Below, in pieces: positions 10,117-21,204 of a stretch of DNA of 64,000 nt (within the stretch, counting starts at the first letter, position 1; the number at the start of each line of letters is the position of its first letter). The position numbers were made by a program, and so were the translations under genes. The DNA lies in assembly GCF_041381155.1 (NCBI RefSeq), contig NC_091149.1:13656609-13720608 (forward strand), in the 5' to 3' direction. This DNA is from Argopecten irradians (lineage: Eukaryota; Mollusca; Bivalvia; Pectinida; Pectinidae). The notes under the pieces are model-generated. The model made no database searches. It had not been told where the DNA came from and saw only the letters and a list, made by a program, of their open reading frames with translations.

Positions 10117-13100
10117 AAAAACCTGGTAAACTATCTAAATTCAAACCATTTACACATGAACACTTCATTAAGAAGTTTTTTGTATCAAATTTTTGGTCAT
10201 ATTTATTCAAATAGAACATTCCTATCCTACTCCAACTTTCATTTTTTGAGTGGTAAATGTTGTAAATTGTTTTGATGTACCTACTTTCAATAAAAGTGTC
10301 AAAGCTTATCATCCCCATACCCCCTTTTCCAGTTTCTGTGCAGCATACTTTACGATCTATTTGATTTGGTTTGCCGTCCCAAATGAAGTTCCTAATAAGT
10401 CTGTTTATTTCATTTTGGAATTTTAATGGTATACCACGTACTTCGATTTCATATCCAATTACAGACAATATGAAAGTTTTTTACAATCACGGTTTTTCCA
10501 ATAAAAGTTAAATTTCTTCTCTTCCATATTTGTAAACAATTTTTTATTTTTTCTATTTTCTCCATCCACACTTTTTCATTGTTTATTTGGTGTCCATGAT
10601 AAATTCCCAATGTTTTTACTGATGTCTTAGACCATTTAATTTTAGTGAAATCAGGGTTTTTATTTTTCCATGGTCCAAGATATAAACCTTCTGTTTTTTT
10701 CATAATTTATACTGGCTCCTGATGCTTTCTCATAAACTGCTAATAGTTTGAAGGCTTCTTTTATTGAGTTTTCTGATCTATTAAAAATGTTGGGTGTCAT
10801 CTGCAAACATGCATAATTTTGCTTCTACATTTCCAGGACCAGGTAGTTGCATCCCCCTAATGCTATTGTTAGCTCGTTTAGCACAGGCGAGTGGCTCTGC
10901 TTGTACAATATAGATTAACGGAGAAATTGGGCATCCTTATCTAGCTGATCTATTTATATTAAAATAAGATGATGTAAATCCATTAGTTTGAATACATGTT
11001 TTTGGCATCTTTTAGTGGCTTTCAATCCAATCACAAAAGTTTTGGCCAAAATTGAATTTCTTTAGACATTTAATCACCCAATCCCACTCGATTCTATCAA
11101 ATGCTTTTTTTTGGTCTAGAAAAATAATACTACCCTCTTTATTTTCTCTGTCGCTATATTCTATAATGTCTTGGATAAGTCTGTTTGCTTCCGAAATTTT
11201 CCGTCCTGGAACAAATCCTTTTTGGTCAGGATGTATGATTGTATTTAAAGTACTCTTCAATCTAAAGGCTAGTATTTTAGAAATAATTTTGTAGTCTGTA
11301 TTAAGCAATGTCAATGGTCTCCAGTTTTTTATTTCATCCCTATCCCCCTTTTTGTATAACAGTTTTAGTATTCCCCTGCCCTGTGATTCTGTCATTTTCT
11401 TTTCTGAAAATATTTTCTTTATAACTTTTGTAATTTCTGGTTTAACTAATACCCAAAACTTTTTTATAGAACTCTGCTATTATTCCGTCTTCGCCTGGCG
11501 ATTTATCGTTTTTTCAATGATTTTACCGCTTTCTCTATTTCTTCATCTTGGATTTGTCTATCAATGTTATGTCTGTCATTATCAGATATTTTATTTTCTA
11601 CATACTGCAGTAAATAATTTCCCTTTTCATCATCACATCCTTCAGATGTAAACAGCTTCGTATAAAATTTAACTTGTTCCTTGAGTATATTTTTTATCCC
11701 TGTTTTTATAATTTCCATCTTCACATTTTACTCTGTGCCACAGTTTGTTTTCAGCATTTTTCTTCTCTAGATCAAAAAAATATTTTGTTGATTTTTCATT
11801 CTCCTCATAGATTTGTGTGCGAGATCTAATTCTTGCAGCCTCTGCTTTATTATTGTAGTATTGTTTAAGTTTTAATTTTATCAATTCTATTTGTTCTATC
11901 ATTTCATCTGGTTGGTTACTTTCAAGCAATTTAGCTAACTCATTTTCCATATCCTTAACATCCTTCTTCTTGATATTAATTTTTTCCCTATTTCGATTGT
12001 TAATGATTTTATTCTTATCTTAATTAGATCCCACCATGTGAGTATATCTGTTTCATAGAGTCTTTCATTAAGCCATATATCCCAACAGGCACGCAAAGTT
12101 TTATCAAATAAGTCACTTTGTATTACATTGCTGTTCATTTTCCAGGTGCCTGGCCCTTTTTCATATCTATTTAATGTTACTTTGATATCTATTGCCTCGT
12201 AGGGCGTTAGAATTGTACCTGCTGCCCCTATTGCATGATCGTAAAAGGCGACTAAATTTAGGATCTTATCTTTTCTCTTCTTCCTAACTGACTTTATCTT
12301 TCCTAATGCCTACCTTGGCACCGCCTCACTTTTGGCCTTGAGTTGAGCGTTCGCCCCTGTGAGGAAGGCTCTGGGTTCTGTCCCCTGGCCGAGACACACC
12401 AAAGTCTATAAAAGTGGTAGTTTCTGCTCCTGCTTAGCGTTCAGCATACAGGGAGTGGGACGACTGGTTCGCCCGTTGTCAGTATAATGTGACCGGGTGG
12501 GGTGTGTTGCTTGGTGTCTTCGGCGGCATGCTTCAGTGATATAGCACTATAAAAAGGGCAACAGTTCCACTATACAAGAAGACACAACACGAATATACCG
12601 CAGTCTCCCAGTCCACTCACAACTCGCACAACATACACGCAACACACCGCATACATGGGAGGCCGTCCTTACTTGACCATAGCTGTTAATAGGACGTTAA
12701 TAAATCAAACAAACAAACAAAACAAACTATTGCCTCGTGATCACTAAATGGACAATGTTTGATACCTGCCCCAATAACTAGATGGTTGATAGCAGTTTGT
12801 GTAAGGAAAAAAATCTATTCTAGATTTTGATGTGCCTCTCTGGAATGTTTAATTTTTCAAGTCAGGATTACAAGTGCTCCATATATCTTTTAAGTTGTGA
12901 GTATTAATGAAGGATTTTAATTCTGTATATCCAATATCATTTTTTTATAGCATGGTTTCCTATCAAGATCTGGGTCCATAACACAATTGAAATCCCCACA
13001 AATAATTTTGTCATAATTATTGTAAGTATTGAGAAAAATTGGTAGATTATCAAAAAAGATCTTTCTGTCATTACCTTAATTTGGTGAATAGATGTTTAAG

Positions 13101-13457
13101 AATTCTATTGTATTGTCTTCGGCTTCTACTTTTCATGATAAAATGCGACCTTCTTGATCATTCTTTTCTTTACTTATTCTGTTACAAAGTGAATTTTTCC
13201 ATAATATTGCCACACCTTTTGATTCTGAACTACCATTATTCCATATGCTGCCACCTTTTGTTATATCTTTCCAATTGTTTTGCCATGTCACTATGTCTAA
13301 GCCAGTCCAATGTGTTTCTTGTAGACAAATGATATTATACTTCTGACTATTTAACCAATGGAAAATCTTGTTCCGTTTCTTCTCATCTCTCAAACCGTTA
13401 ACATTCAGACTAGCTATGAAATATAAATTATTCATATATGAAAAAATAAAATACATT
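10117..13457 (-). mobile_element. L1-like LINE, ORF2 (endonuclease-RT), degraded
   Basis: Read on the minus strand, fragments occur in the expected order. First comes an APE-type endonuclease N-terminus at 13456-13133 (ASLNVNGLRDEKKRNKIF, then CLQETHW). Next is a linker at 12138-11503, then reverse transcriptase at 11395-11012 (KNWRPLTLLNTDYKIISK, FVPGRKI, IIFLDQKKAFDRIEWDWV). The catalytic FADD lies at 10807-10796, and a C-terminal L1-type region at 10703-10120 (ETGKGGMGM). Frameshifts and stops split it into many frames, so it is inactive. A SINE interrupts it at 12201-12726. It belongs with the ORF1 pieces at 13560-13880 and 15678-16860. KNWRP and FADD are diagnostic of non-LTR RTs; L1/Tx1-like is my best placement. 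Confidence 0.9.
12201..12726 (+). mobile_element. SINE with tRNA-related segment and (CAAA)n tail, copy 1
   Basis: A 526-bp retroposon inside LINE ORF2, flanked by a perfect 12-bp target duplication CTATTGCCTCGT at 12189-12200 and 12727-12738. It begins AGGGCGTTAGAATTGTACC. A tRNA-related block lies at about 12331-12394 (GAGCGTTCGCC... then a B-box-like GGGTTCTGTCCCC). The end is TTAATAGGACGTTAATAAAT followed by a (CAAA)n tail. Target duplication plus A-rich tail shows LINE-mediated insertion. Another copy is at 17969-18472, and a head fragment at 59214-59285. I recall closely similar sequences in other molluscs; the formal family name is not verified. Confidence 0.85.
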
Positions 13458-13559
13458 AATTACTAATTACATCTATATATACAATAAGTTGATTTACAAC
13501 TACGTGTAGCGTAACTAGTCACGTTATCGCGATATGACGAGTTATATATATTAGCTGTA

Positions 13560-13880
13560 AACATTGTCTTTCATTTGTCTTTCTCATCATGGCGACTTAC
13601 TTTGGACATTTGACGCTCTGAGGGGGTTGATTTACTGCTCAGAAAACGTTTACGGGACATTGGTGTGTCTTTATTGTCCTCGAATTTGCTCACAACATAC
13701 CTTGAAGTCTCGTACAAGAAGTTGTCAATTAAGTCAAGGATTGTGCTTGCACCTTTGTGGTTTATTGGATACATGACGAGTCTTTCGTGTCAAAGTTCGT
13801 CGCAATAGGCTTACCATTTTTCACGAAGGACTTGTGGAGATCTATAACACGCATGTCATTTGTTTGAGTAGATATTTCTT
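13560..13880 (-). mobile_element. L1-like LINE ORF1, C-terminal part
   Basis: The minus strand reads VIDLHKSFVKNGKPIATNFD and, after a frame change, MYPINHKGASTILDLIDNFL. The aspartate, histidine and 'NHKGA..IL' spacing resembles the catalytic D..H block of SGNH hydrolase domains carried by some LINE ORF1 proteins. It sits directly upstream of the endonuclease of ORF2 and continues the domain begun at 15678-16180. The frame is broken. Confidence 0.6.
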
Positions 13881-14037
13881 TATAGGGATTGGATTTCGTT
13901 TTTATGTTAACCATGCTTGTATGGAGCAATTCCTCTAAGAATATATCCTATGGGGCGCGGCCCCATATTGAATATATTCTTAGAGGAATTGCTCCATACA
14001 AGCATGGTTAACATAAAAACGAAATCCAATCCCTATA
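13881..14037. repeat. 157-bp perfect palindrome (foldback) inside LINE ORF1
   Basis: Two exactly inverted 66-bp arms (13881-13946 and 13972-14037) surround a 25-bp centre. The centre itself folds: TATGGGGC, GCG, GCCCCATA. The left arm is LINE ORF1 coding sequence (TSMVNIKTKSNPYKEIS on the minus strand), so the right arm is an inverted copy of it. Confidence 0.95.
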
Positions 14038-15210
14038 TTTACACTCACACGACTTTTTATTTATATTTTTATGCAATGAAAATCGTCATTTGAAAGTGAC
14101 GTAATTATTCAACAAAAGTCGGTCAAAAGTGGGAGGAGCTTACTCAATTGAACAGCGAAATGATGACGCTTCACGTAAGGTAGAATTATTCATCCGCGAC
14201 GACAAAAAAAGTTCAATATTTTAGTGTAAAATTAAACATGACAAACAAAGTAAATTTCAGAGATAATTTTTATTTAATCAGATCAGAACTTTAAATATAT
14301 ATTCAATTTTGCTAAAAGTTAATATATAGCGTAATAACATAAAGAATTTGTACACGGCCACATGTGTGAACTCGGTGACCGTTATTGTGCAGCGAGGCGA
14401 AGCTGACGCACGCTTACACACTTTAGGTTGCCGAAGTTGCGAAAACACCGATTTTCAAGTAGCTCAATGTGTTTGAGATGTCGTCTGACTTGACGATATT
14501 ACATCCTTGGGAGCCATGTGATTATATAATCTACGCTTTAGATCCATATCGCCATCGATAGATGAAACAAATTCACTTGTGTTCGATGGATACAATGTAT
14601 TTGTGGTGACGCGGAACTGTCAACACGTGGATTATTAGCGGTGCATGTTTTATAATACACATGATTAAATACTCAAAGAACAAAGACAAGAGGATATGTT
14701 TATAACTGACCTCTATCAGAGGGTCTCACACCCGTCCACCCCAAAGGCTCGATCGTAGGACGAACATAGGCACAGAGGTAATGTTTACATTTGACACCCA
14801 TCATTTTTAACAAAAAATGAAAGCACGTCGCCCCGGTCGGGATATTTTTCCGTTTCTTTATACAATTGTTAATTTTAAAAATTGTTTGAATCACATATAA
14901 ATATAAAAACATGTATATATTGTTTACATTTTTCCAAAATTCTATGAAAGACAACAATATACAAGTAATGTTTCGTCAAAATGTAAACAAAGCCATGTGT
15001 TTCTTTAAAAAAAGTAGTCCTTTTACGTTGCACAGAACATTTCCTTACGCAAGTTCAAAGTTCAATGTTACCATGCAGTTATGGTAAACAAAATCGGCTA
15101 GTATTAGCGTATAGTGACCAAGCCTAGCAAGTGTAAATATAATGAATTGGTTAACTTTCAGGGTCGTTTGGGTAATCGGCGCCTTTGGTTTCTCACCATT
15201 TCGAGGTATT
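14038..15210. other. Unassigned sequence between LINE ORF1 pieces
   Basis: About 1.2 kb separates the foldback from the LINE ORF1 sequence next to the second Mutator-like MITE. An 85-codon minus frame (14957-14700) is not recognisable. A few LINE-derived residues may persist near 15150-15220. No intact gene was seen. Confidence 0.4.
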
Positions 15211-15220
15211 ACCGTACACA

Positions 15221-15677
15221 TAGACTGGTTCCCGCCTCAGTTACCTCCCTTGCGTACGCTTCACTGAGGACCGGTAGCGAGTAGCCATCTTGAGTGAGAA
15301 TTCCAACTCCAGAGTAGTGCGCATCATTTCTGCGCATGATATGTCATCATGGAGACGGCTACTTCCGTTAAGAGAAAATAACGTCATTAACGTCGTTCCT
15401 ATGAACACACTAAACTCTGTTAGCACGAAATGATTTCAAAACTTAAGATCTTATTTAATTTTGTTTTATATATCGTTCAAATAAATTATTTATTCTTTAC
15501 GTTAAGATCCGTCGCTTCGTGCGTAAAACGGGTTTCCCACGTCTAAAAAAGTAATACCAGCGAACCGGATATGTAGATTGACCAATCAAAAAAATCATCA
15601 TGGTTACCCGCTACCGGTCTCTAGTGAGCGGAGCGCAGCCTGGCGGAGTAGAGAACTAAGGGAAAGGAACCAGTCTA
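15221..15677. mobile_element. Mutator-like MITE, copy 2
   Basis: A 457-bp element with ends TAGACTGGTTCC and GGAACCAGTCTA, inserted in LINE ORF1. The flanks are ACCGTACACA (15211-15220) and ACCGTAACACA (15678-15688), a target duplication of 10-11 bp with one indel. Its subterminal halves are inverted for about 95 bp. It is the better preserved relative of the copy at 144-590. Confidence 0.75.
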
Positions 15678-16860
15678 ACCGTAACACAGACCTAAAGCCT
15701 CCATTTCCGGAAACGCTTCCCTTAGTGATTCAAGCGCCTCTTTGATTTTGATGTAAAACAGAATCTGGGTCCTCCTGTGTTACGACTTATATCATTCGTA
15801 CCTAAACAAACGATCACTTTGTCCACTTTCTGGCCTTTAGTTAGTTTGTTTTTTGACAGGTCGATATTTCTTTGGATTGTGGCATACGATGCTCCACTAA
15901 TCGAAGCGTTTATGATTTGACTATCGCTGTCTATTGTGTTTAATCGAGTACCGTTGGAGGCTCCAATGAGTTCACAAACTTTGTTGTCGGTCCAGTTGTG
16001 AGTTTCAGTTTCAGAATCTGATGAAGTACGGTCGTCATGTGAAACTGTTTCTGATTCAACTACATTGTCATGGGTTTGTCCGTCTAAGATTTCGTGTGCA
16101 TAATCACCGAACTTTTTTACGGCCTTGTCGGTTGTTTTTTTTTCTCGCACAGTTTTTCGATATGCCCTTCTTGGCCACAATAGTTACAGATCCGTTTGTC
16201 TTTGATGACTTTATTACAGTCTCTGATCATGTGATCATGGGCACCACAGTTAAAACATGCTTTTAGTCTGTCCGATGTAGATTTTTGGACACATTTGAAA
16301 GATGGATGGTCTGTGTTGCCACACCTAAAGCAATGTGTTATATTATTGTCAGCAAAGATCCGTACTTGGAATCGACCAAAATATGTTTTAAGGGAAGCTG
16401 GGGTTTACATTTCAACATTTGTTACGTACCTTGTACCGTTTTCAATGTTTGTTCCTCGTATAGTTCCCCGTTTTACTGATCCATTTAGCACTTCTCCAAA
16501 TTGGGACATAAATGAAGATATCGCAGTGTCTGACATTTCACATGGCGCGTCCTTAATGGTCACATTCGTGATATTCTTTTCCACTTCGAATAGTCTTTAC
16601 AGTTTTGGTTGAAAAATTTCTAGATTTCCGATCAAAATCTTATTTTTTAGAGTCGATATCAGTCAATGTTATGATGCATTCTCTCTCAGTTATCTGTATA
16701 GACCTGTCAGTTCCTTTCAGAATATCGTCGTAGTTAATCCCTCGAAGGAATTTGTGGTTGAAAACTAAAGACATTGGTCTTTGTAGGAGATTTGTACTTG
16801 TGCTAGTACCAGTAGCCATTATACAGTAGTGAGTAGATTTCACAGCGGACCACAACGGAC
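15678..16860 (-). mobile_element. L1-like LINE ORF1 with three CCHC zinc knuckles and SGNH-like domain
   Basis: On the minus strand an N-terminal part at 16807-16640 (MATGTSTSTNLLQRPMSLVF) leads into three CCHC knuckles at about 16340-16150: CFRCGNTDHPSFKC, CFNCGAHDHMIRDC and CNYCGQEGHIEKLC, all with C-x2-C-x4-H-x4-C spacing. An acidic/serine linker follows, then an SGNH-like segment (DKVIVCLGTNDISRNTG; the GTND is typical). The frame shifts near 15760 and continues as DSVLHQIKEALESLREAFPE up to the MITE. Zinc knuckles bind nucleic acid in such ORF1 proteins. Several frameshifts make it non-functional. Confidence 0.8.
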
Positions 16861-17172
16861 ACTTGTAAGTTCCAAATAAAGTTCATTTCTTGGATATAAA
16901 CATAAATCCCGCTGCTGCCTGTGGATTCTAACGCTAGTTGGAAAGATCTGTATCCTAAAGAGACTAAAAAGGAGGCTTAAAAGCCAGTTTCAAACGAAAA
17001 ATCAAAGTACTGAAAGTACTGAGAGCTTAAGGCAAGTGAAGAAATTTAATTTGCAGGTATTCAGATGAGTAGACATAAAAAACAAGTGTTAGCTACCCAA
17101 AAAGCTAAGAAGGCTACCATACAGTATTGTTTATTAGGAAGCAATGATAGGAAAGCTTGACAAATTGTTCTT
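16861..17172. other. LINE 5' flank or unassigned
   Basis: It may hold the LINE 5' UTR. It contains AATCAAAGTACTGAAAGTAC, which also occurs at about 6946. No gene was seen. Confidence 0.3.
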
Positions 17173-18505
17173 TTCACAGTTACCTAGGGTAGCTGCCATA
17201 GTTCTTATTCTCGTTTTTTGAATAATGATAATTCAAATGCTTTCACATTCAATGTAAAAGATTATCAACTTCATGATATTCATGAAAGGGCCACTAGGCT
17301 ACCTTTCCGAAACAAAAAATTAAAAATCTTTTTATAACAATTATAATATAATAAATTGAAGTTTTGCCTTGTGGCGCAGAAATGGTCAACTAACCCATTG
17401 TAATTATGACGACGCCAGGAACATAATACAACCTGCGATATGAAACTTAACCTTTTATTTATTTCAATAAAGTTGTTCATAATGTGAAGAGGGCCTTTTC
17501 CTTATGCTAACAAGTTTTCCGTCAAATATACACTATACTGATATACATTTACATGTACTTGGACAAGTTGGTGAAATACATTAGTATACAAGCATAACTT
17601 TTCGGTTAAAACTGTACTTTAATTTAGCGCATACAGATCCACAAATATCCCCTAAGTAAAGCCTAACTTTGTTTCAGCATCTCCCATGTACCGACAGTTT
17701 TTACAAGTAGGTCATGGCCATCTAGCGTACAGTACCAGTTAGGCTATATCTAGATGCTCCACATGCTCCCGGCAATGTTTCTATTCAGTACGTGTAGCGA
17801 CGCCTTATGTGATTTCTGAGAATAATGTCCAACAACCAGAAAAAAACATTCAGACTTCTCTGGGTTTATCTAATGATAATTTGTTTGCAATGATTCCCCA
17901 CTGGTACCCCTTACACACATGAAATCTTCAACAACAAGTAACCAATATTTTTTGTTGGCCCTGCAGGTAGGGCGTTAGAATTGTACCTGCTGCCCTTATT
18001 GCATGATCGTAAAAGGTGACTAAATTTAGGATCTTATCTTTTCTATTCTTCCTAACTTACTTTATCTTTCCCAATGCCTCCATTGGCACTGCCTCACTTT
18101 TGGCCTTGAGATGAGCGTTCGCCCCTGTTAAAGGAAGGCTCTGGGTTCTGTCCCCTGGCCGAGACAGACCAAAGTCTATAAAAGTTGTAGTTTCCGCTCC
18201 TGCTTAGCGTTCAGCATAAGGGGAGTGGGACGACTGGTTTGCCCGTTGTCAGTATAATGTGACCGGATGGGGAGTGTTGTTTGGTGTCTTCAGTTGCATG
18301 CTTCAGTGATATAGCACTATAAAAAGGGCAACAGTTCCACTATACAAGAAGACACAACATGAATTTACTGCAGTCTCCCAAAACACGCACCTCGCACAAC
18401 ATTCACGCAACACACTGCATACATAGGAGGCCATAGCTGTTAATAGGACGTTAATTAATCAAAAAAACAAACAACACACGTAAATCATTTGGGAAAGCCA
18501 ATCAA
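17173..18505. repeat. About 820-bp interspersed repeat, copy 1 (split by a SINE)
   Basis: Shares GCTGCCATAGTTCTTA, the palindromic TTCATGATATTCATGAAAG and AAGTAACCAATCAACACACG with copies at 30155-30972 and 39070-40447. This copy is interrupted by a SINE between GTAACCAAT and CAACACACG; the other two copies are empty sites. In the third copy the ends read CTGTTCAC and GTGAACAG, a short inverted pair. Type is otherwise unresolved. Confidence 0.7.
17969..18472 (+). mobile_element. SINE with tRNA-related segment, copy 2
   Basis: Matches the 12201-12726 element over its length, including AGGGCGTTAGAATTGTACC, the GAGCGTTCGCCCCTG block, CACTATAAAAAGGGCAACAG and the TTAATAGGACGTTAAT end followed by an A/C-rich tail. 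It sits within an otherwise continuous 820-bp repeat, which confirms insertion. The 5' side has extra sequence (GTTGGCCCTGCAGGT) absent from copy 1. Confidence 0.85.
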
Positions 18506-18509
18506 AGTG

Positions 18510-20330
18510 CAGTGATAGGGAAGGCCACGCGCCCTGCGCCATACGCGCATTTGTTGGATAAATGACGCATCAAAAAACATACTTAGACATTTTTGATTGA
18601 TCATCGGTAAGATATTATGGTTTTTGAGACGGACCCCGGTTTCTAAACACGATGACGTAAGGTCTTTTTTTATTGGTTCCCCACCTGCTGATTTGTCAAA
18701 TGTATACAGAGGTTATATGACATGTATTACAAACCACTAATGCATTGAAATATCGAGTTTTGTTTATCGTTTTTTAAGAAAATGTAACTATTTATCGTGT
18801 TCTGCCTTCGAGTGTAAGCGTTTTTCATCTAAATAAGCGACTTGTCACGTGACACTCAGCAATGGTATAAGCGGTCCGATGTAAACAAAGATGTCATAAC
18901 GCAAAATCTGATACTGTTCAGGGAGTTCCCTGCGTTAGAACCTAGATGTAAATCTGATACTGTACTTGCTGGTCGAAATCATCTATGAGAGATAATTTCC
19001 ATTCTTTTCACTCAACAGCTTGAAAGCGACAGAGACAATTTCTTTAGCATCCCCCCGATGTGGTCGATCACATTCACGTAACTTTATCTGAAGAACACCT
19101 GAACAACGCAACCACGTGCATTACGCTAGTAATCTTCAACATCCCTTCCGTATTTGGAGACAGAAACAGTAAAATTCGTAAGCGTTCATTTCGTTTTGTT
19201 TCTACACTTGTGTTTCTGATTTTGTATTTGACAAACAATGACGCATGAAGTGAACTAGGTAACATGTCTGTGTATTTCTGCTAACATACATATAATCAAT
19301 GTTTTGTTTTACAACAAGAAAAAAAAAGTTTAATATTACTTCTAATTTTGAAGCAGTTTCTGGTTAAATTATCAGTTAACAAATTCATCTGCTAGCATTA
19401 TTTACTTATTTGCTGAATCAACAGTACACTGACTAATGAGTGACTAATAAAACATTGATGATACATGCTGATGTTAATTTTTGTTTTCGCCTCAATGTCC
19501 CTAGAAAATGTTGTTTTGGCGCATTGTCTGATCAAATGTCCCATCGAAATTTTATTTCAAGGGGACATAGTCGCATCGTAACAAATCTCCTTCCCTATCA
19601 CTGAAGTGAACTGTGTTTAATTATGTTTGTTCAAAAATACTTGAATAAAATAACATAGCATAACATAACAAAACATTATTTTATTTTACTCTTTAGTGAT
19701 ACATGTCCATCTGAACGTATGCTTTTTGATATGTTTTTTACATACCGTAAATCTGTTCAATTGCAAATTTACTTGAAACCTGCAGTCCGCTAATTATGTC
19801 ATGTTCATCATTAGATGTTTTGCAACACTACGGTCAATTAGACAGAATTGTAACCCTAGATCTGACGACAAAGTTGTCTAGAGCTTTATATATCTGCCAT
19901 TGCAGCTAGTTAATATATGCCCGGTATTATTTCACTGCTTCTTGATAATCTCAATTCTTCAACATTTTGAGTCTGCTGTGGATGACTAGCAAAATATTGG
20001 GTCCTGTTATTTTTTAGAATTTAACAAAATATGCAATAATTTCAATAAAAAGTTATAGAGTCCTCTAACATAAACTTAAAGAATTTTGTTAAGTTCAAGT
20101 CAGTTGTGGAGTCTTGTTTACAAGTAATTTGAGTTAATATATTAGCATCATTTTTAATCTTTTTATTTTTAATTTTTATCAATATTTTAAGCTCATGTTT
20201 CCAGTTTTTAAATCAGAGATAATAATTGTCTTAATAAAATCTAGCCTTATTAGTGATTACACTTGTCTCTTTAAACTTCATATACACACATGTATATTAT
20301 GTACAAATGTATTGTGTATGCATGATTGTG
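18510..20330. other. Unassigned stretch with an inverted partner at 21.1 kb
   Basis: Sequence at about 19110-19290 (AACATCCC.TCCGTATTTGGA, then CATGAAGTGAACT and GTGTATTTCTGCTAAC) recurs inverted at about 21060-21210. It therefore brackets about 2 kb. The small frames at 19060-19265 lie inside this repeat and are not genes. The rest shows no feature. Confidence 0.45.
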
Positions 20331-20348
20331 TAACAGGAGAGGAGAAAA

Positions 20349-20682
20349 TGTAGCGGCCAGACCGGGATTCAAACCCGGGACCCTCAGAACACTAGCCGAG
20401 TGCTCTACCGACTGAGCTACCTGGTCTCCGATGATTGAACCCAGTCCAATCCTGCTACACTCCTCCCTCCTTTCTCGAAGTCTTCACCCTCGAAGACATA
20501 CGAGAATCTTCCAAATACCACCAACGTGGGTTATTTAGTTGGGCGCCAATTTTGTAACAGGAGAGGAGAAAATGTAGCGGCCAGACCGGGATTCAAATCC
20601 GGGACCCTCAGAGCACTAGCCGAGTGCTCTACCGACTGAGCTACCTGGTCACCGATGATCGACCCAGTCCAATCCCGCTACA
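20349..20682 (-). mobile_element. TRIM-like LTR element with tRNA-like LTRs, copy 2
   Basis: On the minus strand: 5' LTR 20682-20573 (110 bp), leader TTTTCTCCTCTCCTGTTACA, PBS TTGGCGCCCAAC (20549-20538), internal sequence, purine tract AAAGGAGGGAGGAG (20473-20460), 3' LTR 20459-20349 (111 bp). A further leader copy follows at 20348-20331, so this is part of an LTR-sharing tandem with period about 224 bp. Each LTR begins TGTAGCGGG-like and ends ..GCTACA. Each holds a near-complete tRNA-like fold: acceptor GACCAGG/TCTGGCC with one mismatch, D arm GCTC..GAGC, anticodon-position AGT (Thr) in an 8-nt loop, T arm CCGGG/CCCGG. The PBS matches the 3' end of tRNA-Lys. It has no open frame of note. Confidence 0.7.
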
Positions 20683-20696
20683 ATTGTATCTCTATA

Positions 20697-20772
20697 TTGA
20701 TTAGCTACTGTTGTAGCAGAGTCAGTCAGAAGGTGATATCTTTTCCTCTACAACAGTAGCTATATATTAATT
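20697..20772. repeat. Short inverted repeat
   Basis: TAGCTACTGTTGTAG at the left is exactly inverted as CTACAACAGTAGCTA at the right, with a loop of about 30 nt. It directly abuts the TRIM-like element. No function is assigned. Confidence 0.8.
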
Positions 20773-21204
20773 GATTACATCAATATGCTAATTCATTGTC
20801 ATGTATGTTACACACTATACAAAATCCTACATACTGTTATGTTTTGTGATGTGACACTCCATTAACACGGTATCAATATGGACAATTTGGCAAATTAAAT
20901 CTGTTATACCTACTGAATTAAATGCATTAAATTGTATGTCATAAAATTAGAAAATAATGCTAGCAGTTAATTTTTGTCAACTTCGAATTTGAAAAGGAAA
21001 CTGCTCCAAAATATAAAGTAATGTTCTTGTTCTTGTAATAAAATAAAACATCTATATCACATACGTTAGCAGAAATACACAGAGACACGTAAGTTCACTT
21101 CATGTGTAATTTATTTACTGTAGACATGTATAAGCAAAACGAAATGAACACTTACGATTTTTGCTGTTTCTGTGTCCAAATACGAATGGGATGTTGTAGG
21201 CCTT

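Noticed and set aside
20379..20445. A cluster of tRNA genes at 20.4-20.7 kb
   Set aside because: Both tRNA-like segments lie inside the LTRs of the TRIM-like element with a fixed 224-bp period.
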